Shown here piece after piece: positions 33,614-49,289 of a DNA stretch of 64,000 nt. The notes below the pieces were generated by a model, which was given only the letters and a program-made list of their open reading frames with translations, ran no database searches and had not been told where the DNA came from. The DNA is from Aphis gossypii. Lineage: Eukaryota; Arthropoda; Insecta; Hemiptera; Aphididae. Position numbers and translations under genes: made by a program. Each line of letters starts with the position of its first letter. Position 1 is the stretch's first letter. The stretch spans positions 43,377,260-43,441,259 of the forward strand of contig NC_065530.1 in NCBI RefSeq assembly GCF_020184175.1, in the 5' to 3' direction.

Positions 33614-36600
33614 TATACCTATGGCTGTTCTTCACTCAGCCGACCGAACGAGAGCGGAAAAAAAATATCTCAGCGTGAGGCCGCTACCTACCTTATAGCT
33701 GCAATATAGCGGTAGTAGGTATATACATCTTAAAATATGTATTATTATATAATAGACACGAGTACACGACACCGTTTTGTCTTTTTCGGACGTTTCGCTG
33801 ACAGGAAACGTGTAAAATATATTTTATTATTATATATAATATAGGTACTATTTAGACAGCCCGTGGTGTGGTGTACAGATATACACAATAAATATCCCTC
33901 GATCGCCGTTGCCGTTGCGTCAACAGTATAAACGTGAGTGGGATTTATCGCGCGAGAAACAAAATACGCCTTTTAAACCTTTTCAGCGGATGTGAAAGAA
34001 TAAAATCGTTTAATAAATCACGCGCGGATTATATTATTATATATTTTATTATATTATACGCGATGTGAGACGTACCTACCTATATAAGGTTTTATGATTC
34101 GTGTCCAGTGCGCAAACGCACTGCATATTATATAGAAAACGCAACAGCTTATGTTATATTATTATTATTTTTACTGGGTGTTGTAACGGTTTTTGGCTCC
34201 GAACCCCTCGTTAACATAATAGGAGGGGTTCCAACCGAGCGCCCCTGCGTGCATTCATATATTTGTACATGTATATATTGTATTCTTGTCGCAGTACGAG
34301 CGATGATAGAAGTCGTATTTCGTTAACTCATCAAAAAGAATAAAATATTTCTATTTCAAAAGAATTTTTTAATCATTCTACATATTTTGGAGCTGTTTTT
34401 TTTTAACTATTTATTTATTATAAACACCCCGCTGCATGGTAAAAGTAGTAAGAATTCACATTTTCAATGTTCACAAATAATAACCAAACTACATAATTCC
34501 AAATATTAATTATAAATATAATACAAATAATACCTATTAAGTTAATATTATTATTATTACTTTATTACTTTAGCAGTAATTGTGGTAAAGGATCACGAAA
34601 ACTGTGTTGTAGAAATTTTATATATAATTAGTTATAACTTTATATTAAGACTATTTAACATATTAATAACATGATTACGACCACAGTTTAAGATCTGATG
34701 AAAAGTAATAAAAATTCTGACATTAAAGGAAATGATTTTCTACTTATTTTATGTTTATAATTTTGAATATTCAACCATTTCATTGATAAACTTATACATT
34801 AGATAAATATTAGACATTGCGGCACGCCTATTTAGTATTTTCTAGTGACTCAATTTAACATACGATATACACTTCACTAAGATAACAGTTTTTATATCTT
34901 ATTTTAGCAGCCATACGAAAAAATCTCTTGTGGATTTACTCAATTTTGTCTATTAACCCAAACCAATTGAGATTATTATTGATTTAAAGTCTAATCGGAT
35001 TAATGCAGACTATAATATTTTTAAATAGCTAATACTATATCAGAACATTTCTAACAATAATATTTTAATAAATTCTAAGATTTTTATAAGTGTTCTGCAG
35101 TTGTAATAAATTATATGATATTATGATACAGAAATATTTAAAAAGTATATGATGATAAGTATAGTATGAAAAAAACGGTCACGTCGAATACAGGACATGT
35201 CATAAAAGTGGACGTTTTTGCGAATATTTAATTAAAATTTAACGTGATTATGCGTAAACGATCATTTATAGAGTACCTATAGGTCGTATAATTTTTGAAC
35301 GGATTACACACACAGTAGCGCTAGTGTAATATATTATATGGAGCGATAATAGCTACCTGTATATAGAGACGATTATATTACTGCAGCGCTGTATAATATG
35401 CATTTTATTTTATTTATTTTACATTTTATGCCTTTGTTTGATGCATAGGTATATGGATCGTAAACCTGTTTACGTCGTTTTTATTGAATATATATATATA
35501 TTATTCATATTGAATTTATAATGTATAATATAAACGATGAATATAAAGATCGATAGACTCTAAATATTATGTATAATGTAGGTACCTATAATATAGTGAA
35601 CCGTATAGTACTTATAGTTTTCTATGAGGTCATTAATAGTTTTTAAACGAGGTTGTGTGATCACATAGATCGTACACTTCGTATCCAAATAGTAATAAGA
35701 TTGCTATTCCGTTCAAAACTGTCGTTTATGTATAAACATATAGTGAGTGTGCCAACTGCCAATTTGGCACACAACAGAGTATTTTTGATTGTATCCAATT
35801 TTTTCTCACAGCTTTATACACATACACATACACTATAATATTTATATTAGTTATAATATAAGTACACAATAAATTTATATATCAATTCATATTGAGACGT
35901 GATGTAAACTAATATTATTCAAATCGTTATATTGCTGAGCTCGTAAATTTATGCATTTTAAGTATGTAATATTTTACTACATAAGAAAACGTGCTAAATG
36001 AGGTGCATATCCGTTTCATAACATAATTGTAGTACAAATTAAAAGTTAAATAGTGCATCATTTTAGTATTTGGCATAATATTTGATATATTATTGAAGAT
36101 ATTTTATAGTTATTTAAAAATATTTGCTTTTGGTTTTTTTACTATGTATATTGTATATATTTCAATCATGTTTTAGTACATATTTCAAAATTTTTTAGAG
36201 CATAAATGCATTCGTTTATTTATCCGTTTTTTTAGTGCACGATCTTATGAGCACTACAGACTACAGTAATGTGTACCTATATTATACACAAATGAACGAT
36301 ACACGTCAATGTGTCATGTACATAGGTATACAATTTCAAAAAGACGAGACAACGTGTCGGTGGCAATGGCGGTGGCTTGTGGTCTATATATGCAGCAAAC
36401 GACCCAACAAACATATTTTTTCTTTTTTTACCAACCCTTTTTAGTTTATATAGTTGTTGTACACTATTGCAGCAGGGTGGATATACGTCGGCCACCGGTT
36501 TAACGAGGAGGGTACATAATATATAACATGTAATAATACGATGGGGACGGCTGCCTACCTGCAACCACGGAATAAAAAAAAAGTATATATTTTTTTATTT

Positions 36601-39600
36601 TGAAGGGGGTGGGGTAGGTATCCTTTGGTAGCGTTAGGTAGCGCGGACATCACACAGACGTTTTCTATGATGGACAGACACCATGTATATGTATAGTAAA
36701 AATAAATATGTATTGTTCACACTGCAGATTACGATCAATTAAACGCTAACGTTTAGACGTTTAGGCGGATCACGGTTGATGAGACAACCTTATAATAGTA
36801 ATAATAGCAATTATTATTATATTGCTATCAACCCGTCAAAATCGGTATAGTCTATATATATATGTATTATAAAATGGTATTTGTACACACAGCGAATAAT
36901 ATGGAAGTTTGCTAATTACTCTTAAAATAATCTTTTCATAATACTTACTACATAAACAAATTATGCTAAATAATAACCGCTGATTAAACTTAAAACGTGT
37001 AAAAAATATATCTATTGCATTCACTACAACTTTAGTTATTTTGCTTACACAAAATAAAAAACTACAACAATGGACATTATTGCTTTTGTCTATACATATA
37101 TAGCCATATAGGTAATAGGTGTCATACTGTCGCTCAATTCATAATACTTGTACATGTTAGTTATAAATTATTATGACGTTTTGCATTAAAGTCCAAGATA
37201 TACTATACTATATTAATATTATATTAACAATAAAAACTGTACGAGTATACTGTTTCTACCTACAGGTAGGTCCACACTCCTATATGATGTATATAAATAA
37301 TAATATAATACATAATTATGGTAGTGTAACTAGTAAATGATTTACAATGAGTTGTATATATTATTATATATCAGTATGATGCCGTGGCATACATTTTTTT
37401 TCGTTTTTAAATCCCAGAAGAACAAACTAAAACGATATCTTACGGGTATAAAGAAACTCAATATGTCATTATAATAGCGACCATGAACCGTCTGTTGCTG
37501 CTGCTGCAAGACTGTTCTTAAACGTATTAAGTGTAAATCATGGTTCTATAGTTTTTTTGAACTGTTAAATTATATAAGTAATCCTTATATATACCTACGC
37601 CTGTAAATTACATTCAATAACCGTTGCGTACACGTTGCATGCAAAACGCATTACACATCATTATTACGTTTATACGGAGTGGTTAAAAGATAAAAAGTCT
37701 TTATTAGTGACCACAGGAACGTCTTATAGTGTGTAAATAACTGTTTTATAAAAAAAAAAATAATAAACGTAATAAATATTTTTTTATTTGTACAAGAAAC
37801 AAAAACGGTTAATTTCTAATTAATTATAATTTCCTTTATTACCTAGTCGAATTTCGTTAAACTATACATTTATAACCCACACAATGGCAAGTCGGATATT
37901 TTTTTATAATAATTATTATGTATAAGTGATATTATTTATACAAATCTAATAATAAGAACGATGTGATGATATTCAATTATTTTTTAATTATCTATAATTT
38001 TTAGAAACTCTTTAAATTTATTTCGATTGTAATTAACTAATTTATGTTAATAATCATTAAATGCTAATTAAACCGGTTATTTGTATACGTATATGACACT
38101 ATATGATATGTATATCTAGCATTTTGATCTTATGTAATTCATATTTTACACCGTGGTGTTGTATTCATATCATATATTATTGCGATAGTTCGTAAAATAA
38201 TGAATACAAAATATCAAACAATTATATTATACGAATAAGGATTAAATAATGATTGTATTCCGGCAATAATTAACTTTTAGTATGATATTATATTATTATT
38301 ATTATGACAATGAAAGGCACGACTGTTGGCGTTATCCAGCTGTATAACAAAACAAAAAAAAAAAAAAAAATGATATACTATTTCGTGTGTGTGAGTGTAC
38401 TGGCGATGCGTGTGATATACAATATATAAATATTATATTAAATTGTGTCGATCTTATTAAAATTAATGATTTTAAAATTGATACGTTCTATAATGTTATA
38501 ATAATAATTATAATATGCAATAATAGGTATATATGCATATCACGGGGATAGGAGCTTAATTTTTTTATCGGTAGAAAAATGTTCGCATCAATACCGGTCT
38601 CTATTTAAATAATGATTTTATTATTATTATTTTTTTTTTTAAAAGGTGTATTGAATAGAGGTATAGGTACCTCTGTAGAGCAGCTGCAACTCACTGAACG
38701 CCGAGGAAAAAAAAACAGCCGGCTGCAACTATAAACACCCTGCACACGCGCGCTCTGCGTACGCACTTCATCGTGATAATATTATACTATACACCTATGT
38801 TATTGCTGCAACAAGTTTTCAAAGCCCTGTTGGAATATTAATACATATTATATTATATTCGTTTACATATAATATGCGTCGTACCTATGTATGTATATTG
38901 TATATATAATATGGTGAGTGTGTATAGAGCATGTATAAATATATCGCGATGCAGGGACCGCGAGATTTTCTGTGTAATATACACACATATAATGATATAT
39001 ACTGATGCGAAGATGGAAGAGCATATTTTTTTAGCGCTTACCTTAAATGGTGATATATTTTTAGTCCACGCGTAACTCACGTTGCCTAAAAAAAAGTGCC
39101 TACCGTCTGGTATTTCGTTTCGGGAAATAAATTTTTAGCAACACACATGTGTGGTTCATTATAAGGGACCGCATGCAAATCCTTTTTTTACACACCACTA
39201 AATATAGAATTGTAAAAAAACAGTTCCATTTGACGACTGACGAAAAAACTAGTCGACGCGCAGCTGTCTAGCAACTGGAGTCTCGTTTTGGGCACTTTTT
39301 ACTGGAAAAGGTGTTGAAAATATTTTATATACATCACACATGCGTGTATAAAGGTACCCTGTGCCGCTGAACGGTGGTAGAAAGGCTTTTCTGAAGGAAA
39401 GGGTTGAATATACCTAGCTATTGACTTTTTTTTATGTACATAATATACACATACCTATACATGTACGTGTATTATGTATATTCCAGTCCGCGGCGCTGCA
39501 GACGAGAAGCAACAGCTGCCCAGCAACAGTTGGTATGGGAAAAGGACAGCTGTCTCTCACAACCGAACCAAAACACACACCTATTGTGTGAAGACTATTG

Positions 39601-42600
39601 ATTTCAAAAAGATTTAATAATTATTATTGGTACCTAGGTTATACACAGGTTTATAACCTATACCTACACTAATATAGCTATACGTTGCTACAGTCATAGA
39701 CAAACAACTGTAGCAGTGGAACAATTATTGTTAAATTACAATAGTGACATATTATTATATTATATAATAATAATATCAAGTATTATGGTATTCCTTGTAT
39801 TAGATCTATAGAGACAGGACACTATAGCTAGGACAATTAATTATAGAAAAATTAACAGAGGGCATTAAGATCAAACTAATAAGCTAAGGTCGAATTCTAG
39901 TCAATAGATTAATAGAACTATTAGTATTTGTGTGCTAGGCGGGCGATGATGATAGTTTTTTTTACAAATAATCGCATAAAATATACTGTAAAGGACGAAG
40001 TTGTCAAGGTGTATCAATCTATGTTTTAAAATATACATAGCATATAAATTGCGATATTAATGCACCGACATAAATCAGGAATAAATGACAAATATAACAG
40101 GTAATAAATGCATCTTTATAAAAATGAATCTACTATATATCATGTGTCCTTGAACATTTATTTATATTTTATGCAACTTCACCTTCAACATCATGTCGTT
40201 ATGCGTATAGGTACCTACACTAAGAGGATAAATAGCAAAGACTATTGGAATCTATTTAAATCAATGAAGGGAAACTTATTGTATGTGCCTACTTATATAA
40301 ATTTATTTTATTTTTTTAATTAACAACGCTTAAGATATTTTTCTATGGTATTTTTTAGTATCCATCATGATGATATATTATATTATGACATTATGTCACA
40401 TTGATACGTTGTATAATAATATTGTAAATAACTGTTAACAGGTAGGTACAACAGTAGCCAGTAAGTATAATATATTTTAATTGTTTTCCTTTTCTATTAT
40501 GTTCCCCATTCCCCTACAAATCATGTTAAGGTTAAATTATTTTTAATTTTTACATATTATAATAGTTGTGTTATATTAATATCGTTGATTGCATTTACGA
40601 AAATACTTTAATATACTAGATACTAAATATTCATACAACAATATTATGACGATTAAACGTAAAATGTATGAATTAATATGATATTTATTACAACTTACAC
40701 AGACCATTAAAATGTTAATATACACTAAAATATGTATTAAAAAATATGAATTTCTTTTGCAACATTTACTTTCTTACTTGATTGAATATCAATACTTATT
40801 TGTAGAACAAGGACTTTCATATAGTTGCATATTTTTTTGCTGGTTAACTTTATTTATGCTTAGTAAGTACTCGTACACAATGTACGTGATTAAATAATCT
40901 GAGATTTTAGTACATAATTTTACATTCTGTAGACATGTATAGGCTGTATAATTATTTTCTTTCTTTGAATACATATAATAATAATAATTATATTGAAAAT
41001 GAAATAATATTAAAATGAATTATATGAATAAAATATTTAAAGAAATAAAGTAATATTTTAGTGTAATATGTGCAAGTAATTTTTTTTTAGGAAATATTCA
41101 ACTGTATATTTTTAATCTTTTGATGCTATGCTTATTTTTAAATGCATATTTGATAATTTTTTAGCACATAAAAGTCCTCATTCTACTTATTAGGTAATCA
41201 AAAACTAATGAATTCAATTTGTAGTAACAAGATGCTTTTATGCAGCTTCTATCTAAGATAAATATCTAAAATCGTACTTGATGTCCATCGTTAATAAATA
41301 AACATGACAATTATGTAAATAATATTTTACTCTAAATGAAAGATAATAGTATAATATACTTGAAACTATTATTTATTTGTTTAAAAATTACTAGATATAC
41401 AATAAAAATTATAATATAATTATTCAAAATATTTACGTGGAGGTTATGTTGTGTACCGACGTGAATTATGGATATTTTTTTCATACCCCAGACGATTGTG
41501 AACAAGGGTGTGAATATAATACACTATAAAATACTGAAGTACATTTAAAATCTCATATTGTGCACGAAACACTAAAAATGCACTGGAAAGTAAAAAATTC
41601 AATGAAAAATCGTATCTGATAATATATTTTAACATAAAACGTTTACTGCAATTGCATACAGCCCCAGTGAGTTATATATGAACAATATATTTTATAACAT
41701 AATAAATTGGACGTCGACGAGTATTCCTAAAAAGTGTGAGACGTGCTCGACATGTGCGACGCGTGTCTTATGGCAGTCGTATAGGTATAAGTGATGATGA
41801 CGACTAAAAACAAGATCTACTCTACTACCTGTTGTACACATAGTACATATATAGGTTTATGATATTATTATTTTATCGAGAAGTCATAATAAAGACACTG
41901 CAGTAGTATATACTGGATCAGCAGCAGCGCGTTTGATGTTAAACAATTTACTTACGATAAAACGATTTATATACATATCTATATTATATATACCTATATA
42001 TAATTATTACAGTGCCTATATTATATTATTATATGAGGTCAGTTTATAAAGCATAGCACACGGAATTTTTTTTTCTGGTCATCGAACTACATGAGCATTA
42101 TTTACACGAACGTTCTGCAGGCCGCGGTGGATATATAACCGACTGAAACCACCGACGGTCATGTCATATACTGTTGTTGCAGTATAGGTATATTATATGT
42201 GGTACCTATAAGACGAACATTACTCGGAAATACGCGTTTCATTGTAGTACCAGCTATACCTACATAATATACAGGATTATTACTTCGTGTACGAATAAAC
42301 GCATCGCCGGTACACACAATATCATCATGATGTTCGTCGTAATGAAGACGTACCTAAGTAATATAATAAAATATATATTATATATTTTTTAAACACGTAT
42401 ATTTTATATGATATATTATTATTAGGTATGTTTTCTTTTTTTAAACATCAAAAGACTATCAGCGTTTCACGGTGAATAGAGAAGTATACATATTATTTTA
42501 TTATTATTACGAATGTACTGTGTTCGACTCGCCGCACACCATATATATTAATCTATGTTTGAATTGGTATATAATAATAATATTATTCTTTGATAATGTA

Positions 42601-42686
42601 GAAAAAACGATTTTTTGATAATGTGTTTCACATTGTCGGCGGTCGATATACGAGCACAACAAAAATATAATAATTGTCTATACGCA
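33614..42686. other. noncoding AT-rich DNA, no gene recognised
   Basis: About 9 kb of intergenic DNA with TA/TAA tracts, a poly-A run at about 38352-38370 and copies of a short dispersed repeat near 36176-36211 and 41141-41171. No coding exon, tRNA or complete mobile element is recognised. Many TAGGTA/TACCTA hexamers occur. Confidence 0.6.
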
Positions 42687-43000
42687 CAGGGTGATTCGCT
42701 CAACGTGCGCACCCCCATTTTTCTTTTAATAATGAACTTATTGAAATTTTTAAATATACAAATACACTCAAAGATCATAATATTATATTCAAATTCTTGA
42801 GAATTTTAAGTGTCTTGTGGCGTTGCTAACTTTTATTTTTTTTTTTAATGTTAATATATCTGGTTCAAAATTCAAACTAGTAGATTTTAGTTATTATTAA
42901 TAACCAATCGAAATAAAAACAGCAACCAGCTATCTAATGCACTCAAACTTAAAAGCAGACAACTCAAATGTCATAAATGATTCAATGAAAAAAATGGGAA
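42687..43000. mobile_element. MITE fragment H (left part)
   Basis: Left end CAGGGTGATTCGCTCAACGT, then the shared interior TTTTAATAATGAACTTATTG. The right terminus is not found and the end coordinate is a guess. Confidence 0.5.
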
Positions 43001-43364
43001 ATGCGTACGTTTATTGTACGCGTAAAGAGATTTTTTTCTTTATATTTTTGGAGTAAAAAAACTGATTTTGTCAAACAAGTTATTGCAGCAGGCACTTAGG
43101 ATTATTTTTAAAAAAACACACTCACACACAAACGCCAGAAGTCCTCAAGTCTAATAATATGTAATATTTCCTTCGCTTGCACGTATTGACGTATATAAGA
43201 TACGACGTTTATTCGAAATGAGCGTTCAACACGTATAATGTTAAACTCGTATACGCGATATCACAATTTATAGTGCTCATCATGGATTTATCGAAGCCAT
43301 ATACGTACACCCGTTTACATTATAATGTAATAATATTTTAAACGCATCCGATATCGTAGTTTTG

Positions 43365-43386
43365 TATATATATATATATATATATT
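43365..43386. repeat. TA microsatellite
   Basis: About ten TA units. Similar shorter TA runs occur at 4100-4113 and 44101-44119. Confidence 0.85.
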
Positions 43387-46300
43387 ATAGCTGTAGATTA
43401 CTCCAGTGTTCGTATATTATTATTATATAGATGTCGACCGGAGTCAAACGGACGTATTATATTACAACACGAATACACGATGAGTAGGTAGGTTTAAGTA
43501 GGTACATGACAAAACTTCTCTCTGCAGCAGTGACGACCCTCTTTAAAACATAAATCTGTATTAATTATACGATCGATTTTCTTGGTCTCCGAAAACTGTA
43601 AGATGTATAATATAAAACACACGTCGTCAACAGGCGCCTTCTGATATATTATAATGGGATATCATATATTATAATATAATATTAAACAGAATGACGAAAC
43701 GTTAGGTAAAAACACACATCGTTTTCCCTACAAAATATCACACGATATGTATATTGTGTATCGGGTAATTATTATACCAAAATATGATTCCGTCTCTGGC
43801 GAATCTCGCCGCCGTAGTCGTAAAAACTGCCAAGTCGTTGCAATGCAAACATATTTTACAGTTGTTCCCACAAGAAATTTATTCATGCTGCTATTCGAAT
43901 CGTAAACGATACAATTAGGTGATTGGTCTCAAGCGACGTTTGTTAAAATAATATTATATACTAGAGCTGCGAATTTATTGATGAATGCAATAAAAAAATC
44001 GCAAGATATGCACTAAAAATCTCAAAACATGCAAAAACACGTGAAATGGAATACCAGACAAATACAATTTATTAATCTTTATATTGAAAGTTGAAAGGTA
44101 TATATATATATATATATATTTGTATGTAGCACATAAAAATAATGTTGGAAACTAGGCAACTGTTCTACTGTATAATAATAGGTTAAGTTGATTGTATCTC
44201 TTCATTATTAAACCACTGTAATGGATGTGTTAAATCTGAATTCAGTAATGTTATTATATATTATATTATAATCTATCATAATCGTCAGAAAAACGATTCT
44301 GGGGACGGTATAATTTTTTATTAATCATAGTTTCCAACCAATTATTTTAATAATAATAATCTAATTTTAATATAATTATAGGTTTATGATTTTTTTACAA
44401 AATATGGTCAACTAACTATACATATAGTTTAATAACAGATGTTTATATAATTGTATATATTTTTTTTGCTGATTAGTGATTATTTTATAAAGTACTAAAA
44501 AATTTCTAATTTTTGTCCATCGAAACATAAACTAGGTCCAATTTGCTACCAGAAACTTTTCTCGAATTTAATAGTCGAAAAATAAAAATAAAAATTAACA
44601 TAAAGGCCTAAAACATCAAGAAATACACAAATAAACGTTTCAAAATTGAGTTCATTAATCATGATTTATTATATTTAATTTAAACTCTTTGTTAAGGAAG
44701 TCATGTTCTTTATCAAGCTAAAAATAATGTATTTTCCCATACAAATCCTTAGCTTTTTATTATAATAATATACGTATGTTGCAGTTATTATACCGATCGG
44801 ATCATTGGGTTGCGCTAATAATATTATTTATCATACGATGTACGTCTGTTCGCGAAATAATATTATATTTTTTACACTTATACATTGCCATTTCGCGTAC
44901 ATCCTGCGTTCATTTTATCATCCGTCTTTACCGAGAACGCACTGCGTATAGATATATAATATTTATGTACTGATCTCACGTGACAGTTGTTCTGCGGGAC
45001 GTTAAAAAAATCGTGTTGTTTTTCCGAATCGTATATAATAATATTCGGTACCTATACGCTCGGCCTCGGCGTATATAATGTGTAAGTACATGTGCAGTAT
45101 ATTATATACACTATATACTGACGGTAGGTATATAGTATACTATATAGGTATATATATATGAATATTTTTTTCTCCGTCTCCTTTCACCGCGCCACGGGGA
45201 CAGATGGTGCGGCCCATCAGGTAAAGCTGGAAATCAGGGTGTTCGGGAAGACGACCAACTGTTGGAGCGGAGCAGAAAATCTGGCGGCAGATGCGGATTG
45301 ATCGCGAGCAGCACACACGCGCGCGCACGGATAGAAGACATCACAGCGACGACGACTACGACTACGACGACGACGACGACGATCGACGGTTCTTCAGAAC
45401 ATATAATATTATTATTATACTCAAACACACACACACACATATGACTATACAGTATATACTCTCTGCATCGCGGGCACACACACACGCGGCAGCTGGCACG
45501 TGCCGGGCAGATGGTCTGACAGCAGACACGTGTTGCATGTACACCACCTGGCCCCGCACCCCAACAGGTTCGCAGTTTAGGTATATACCTATAATACGCG
45601 CGCACACACTTATCCTGAGTACACACGAGCACATATTCTATTATATATGTAGGTATAGATTATATATTCTGTTGAGTTTTCTTAATATCGGCGAGTATAT
45701 GTGTATTATAATAATAATACGTGAAAAGGACCGCGCGGACCCCCTCGGGCGGTTGCCCCCCTCTCGCCGTCAACGAATCCGCAACGTTGCTGCGGGACAC
45801 GCGCGCGCGCGCGCCTATATTATAGCTGGTCTTTACCTGGTGGCCTACTGCAGGCGAAAGATTGCAAGCTGTGTGTACCAGCAGCTATTATATTATGATG
45901 ATATGTGCCCATACCCGTATTACCTGGTACCCGCGATCCAATACACATAATAAATATATATTATAATATTTTTGAATATTATCGCGGATCACGCGCATCC
46001 GGCAACATGTTATTATAATGAAATAATATGTAGGCCCTCGGTGTATTTATTTTTGATCCAGCGAAAATCTCCGGTGCTGCACGGGACGGCTGAAAACGTT
46101 CAATCGATTTCAAAGAACTATACTTGGTCTATATATAATGTTATTATATTAAACACTATGCAGCGTATCGTTATGATCTGCACATATTGCACGCTGCTGC
46201 AACACTATACATATAATACTGCACTTTGTGGATTGCACGGTGCGTGGCCAATGGCGGTTTTTCTGTTCTCAAAACGCCCACACGTTTTCCGAAAAGAAAC

Positions 46301-49267
46301 CACCGTAGTGTTTTGAAATCGTAAATTATGTAAATTTATTATACTACTTACATGCGATCCCGAATACATATTAGCGTACATGGCTAGGTTTGGTTTCTTA
46401 AACAGAAGGCGTGTTAAATCATACTGTAATTGGTTTTTTTTCCTTCTCGTACAGTATATATTAATATTATAATATTCTAATGTTTATTATAATGACGTTT
46501 AGATACCTCTTTTCTATGCGAGAAACCGAATATTTCGCGTAATTATCTTTTAAACATTCGTTTATGAATGTTTATTGAGGGGAATCCTTTTATGAATATA
46601 GTAGTTATTTTATGATCATTAAGAGTGTGTATATATAGGTATCTTCCATTCTTCATAAACTCGCGCGGCGCACTCACAACGCATCACATAAACGCCGACA
46701 CCTATAATAGCTGATGTTTAGGCGTTAATGTTTAAAAACATAATTTCGGTATTATACAGGTTGCTTTATAACTCGTTGGTAGATCACTACACTGCAATTT
46801 GTACGCAACCGGTTATGATATTTTTTTAGAATAACGTAAACGATTCTGCTGCTCGAAAAAAAATATTTAAGTTTTAAATTGTTTACTATGTGAAACTATT
46901 AGTTAGGAGGTACCTATCTCATTACTTTGATCAGATTAACTCTACAACAGTCAATATTTTTAAATACAGTGACGTAAGAATGTATTATGTTAATAAAATT
47001 ATGAATAATGGCATATTATTCATATTACGACGGTAAATCATTACAATTTCTACTCCACCTGTGATAGAATTTTAGACATTATTTTAGCACCAGTATAGAA
47101 AAACAAGAAACTTTATATAAGTTATATTTCAAAACAGCAGCTTTCCACTCGACCTATTAATTTGGGTCAGGTCCTATGTCTCATCGTTTTTACTTAGATT
47201 TTGGTCTTCACGTTCAAAAAAAAAAAATGAATTTTCAAAAAAAATTATATTATTCTATACCATTTATCGTTTTGTATTATAGAAAAATAACGAAATAACG
47301 AAGGAATTTGTTAGATAAAAATCATTACGATATACTTAAAAATATGTGATAACTTTTGCGGTCAAGCATTTGATAATTGTATATTATTATTATGAGCCGT
47401 AGGATAAAATTAAAGAGTTTTAGTTATATATTTAACTGGTTATAGAAAATCAAGAGCTTTTTTTTTTGCACTGGCCACAACCTTAATTTGTTGCTTATAT
47501 AAGGAACGGTATCGTCTATATTAATTGTGATGACTTGGTCAATCCAAAGATTACACTACACTATTTTTTTGCTTCCGGAAATGGACAATTCTTTTGTGAT
47601 ACTCAATATTTTTGAATCAACAAAAATACAGTGTATCTACTTATAATAATACTTGGTATAAAATATATAAAATATATAAACAATGTGTCAACTATCTTAT
47701 TGATAACACTACAATTTATACAAATAAATTGTGCTCAAACGATTATGATAATATTTTTGGCGTTTTCAAAACAAAATAACAAAATAATGAACAGAATTTT
47801 AGTTATTTGAAAAAAATTGAATCAGTTTTACATTTTTATCATTTTCAGTACTATAGTATGGTAGGATAAAGTACTTAGTTCAATCAGTATACTTTGTTCT
47901 CCGCTCGAGTACTCATCTATATGCAATGGGATTCTTATACGTGATAATAGATTTATGTAATTTATTAGAATGATTTGAGACAAACGTTCTGTCATCTACA
48001 ACTTATAAATACACTGTTGATAGATAACCGCCCACTTGAGTACTACCCAGTCCTGTAAGCTCTTTCAATACCTAATTCTATAGCTAACAGTGTGTTAAAG
48101 TTATTCTAGTATTTATGTGCAAGTTTATATTGATGGATCCATTGATGTTATCCCCTTATAGTTTTCACAAGTGAACTTTAACTTTAACTTTTACCGTTCA
48201 CAACAAAGTACGAAATTTCCATTATTTTTTCCACAACACTAAATATGGAAGGAACCAACTGATTGATGATTGACCGTATGATGTGCCTTGGTAACGAGCA
48301 GCTCGCCTTTCTTGAACGTTTTTAATTTTGAATATTATTTTTTAATTTCTTAATTTTTTAAGACTAATTTTTAATTTTTTTTTTCCAAACTCTAATGTTG
48401 ACTATTTGTTTACTTACAATGAATATTATATATTTATTCTTTATTGGAAAATCGTGCGCTAAATATTAAAATAAATATCCAATATTTTTCAAATCGACGG
48501 AACGTACAGTGAACCTGTGTAGGTATACCTACTACCTGTACTACCTACAATATAAAATTGTATGCTATAAAAGTGACTAATAACCTAAAACAATACCGCA
48601 ATCACATATACTTGTCTCGTGTTAATATTATTATTACCTACGTTTAATGTTTTATATACATATATAATATACGTCCAACTGCGCCAGCTACTGCGCCTAA
48701 TGCGTGTGACAATATTATATATATAGGTACACTTTGAGCAGTTTTTATTGCCTGTCCGCATTGATAATTAATAATAATATATTACTTTCTCTGATTTATA
48801 TATTATATGTTTCAATAATCGACAATATTGAATTATCACTTTGTCGCTCACATCGCACTGGGTAGTATTTATGCGCAAACATTATCGAGTAAATACATCT
48901 CGTAAAATATTATATATTGCGTTCAGTATATCCGTATAGGTATATAATATAATATTAATATGACTCGCGGTGCGGTGCACGACAGTCGAGCGTTTTCTCT
49001 TCGAGCCGATATTATATTATTATTCTCGTTTGCCCGTGTGTATTAGTGTAACGTAGTCGTCTTGTGCATCAAAATCGATTTATAGTTATTACGTGTTTTA
49101 ATGTTTAGGCCAATATAAATGTGCGCGTGTACTGCAGATAGGAATAATATAATATATATATATGTGTATGTATAATGCATAATATATACAATGTAAGTAC
49201 AGTACATACATATATATATAGGTATATGTATTGTATATTCAAAGAGAGAAGGAAATAATAAAGTGCA

Positions 49268-49289
49268 CGTCGTCGTCGTCGTCGTCGTC
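49268..49289. repeat. CGT microsatellite
   Basis: Seven CGT units in otherwise AT-rich upstream DNA. Confidence 0.9.

Noticed and set aside
45291..45950. 219-residue frame in the GC island
   Set aside because: Driven by CA, GAC and GC low-complexity sequence; no recognisable domain or splice context.
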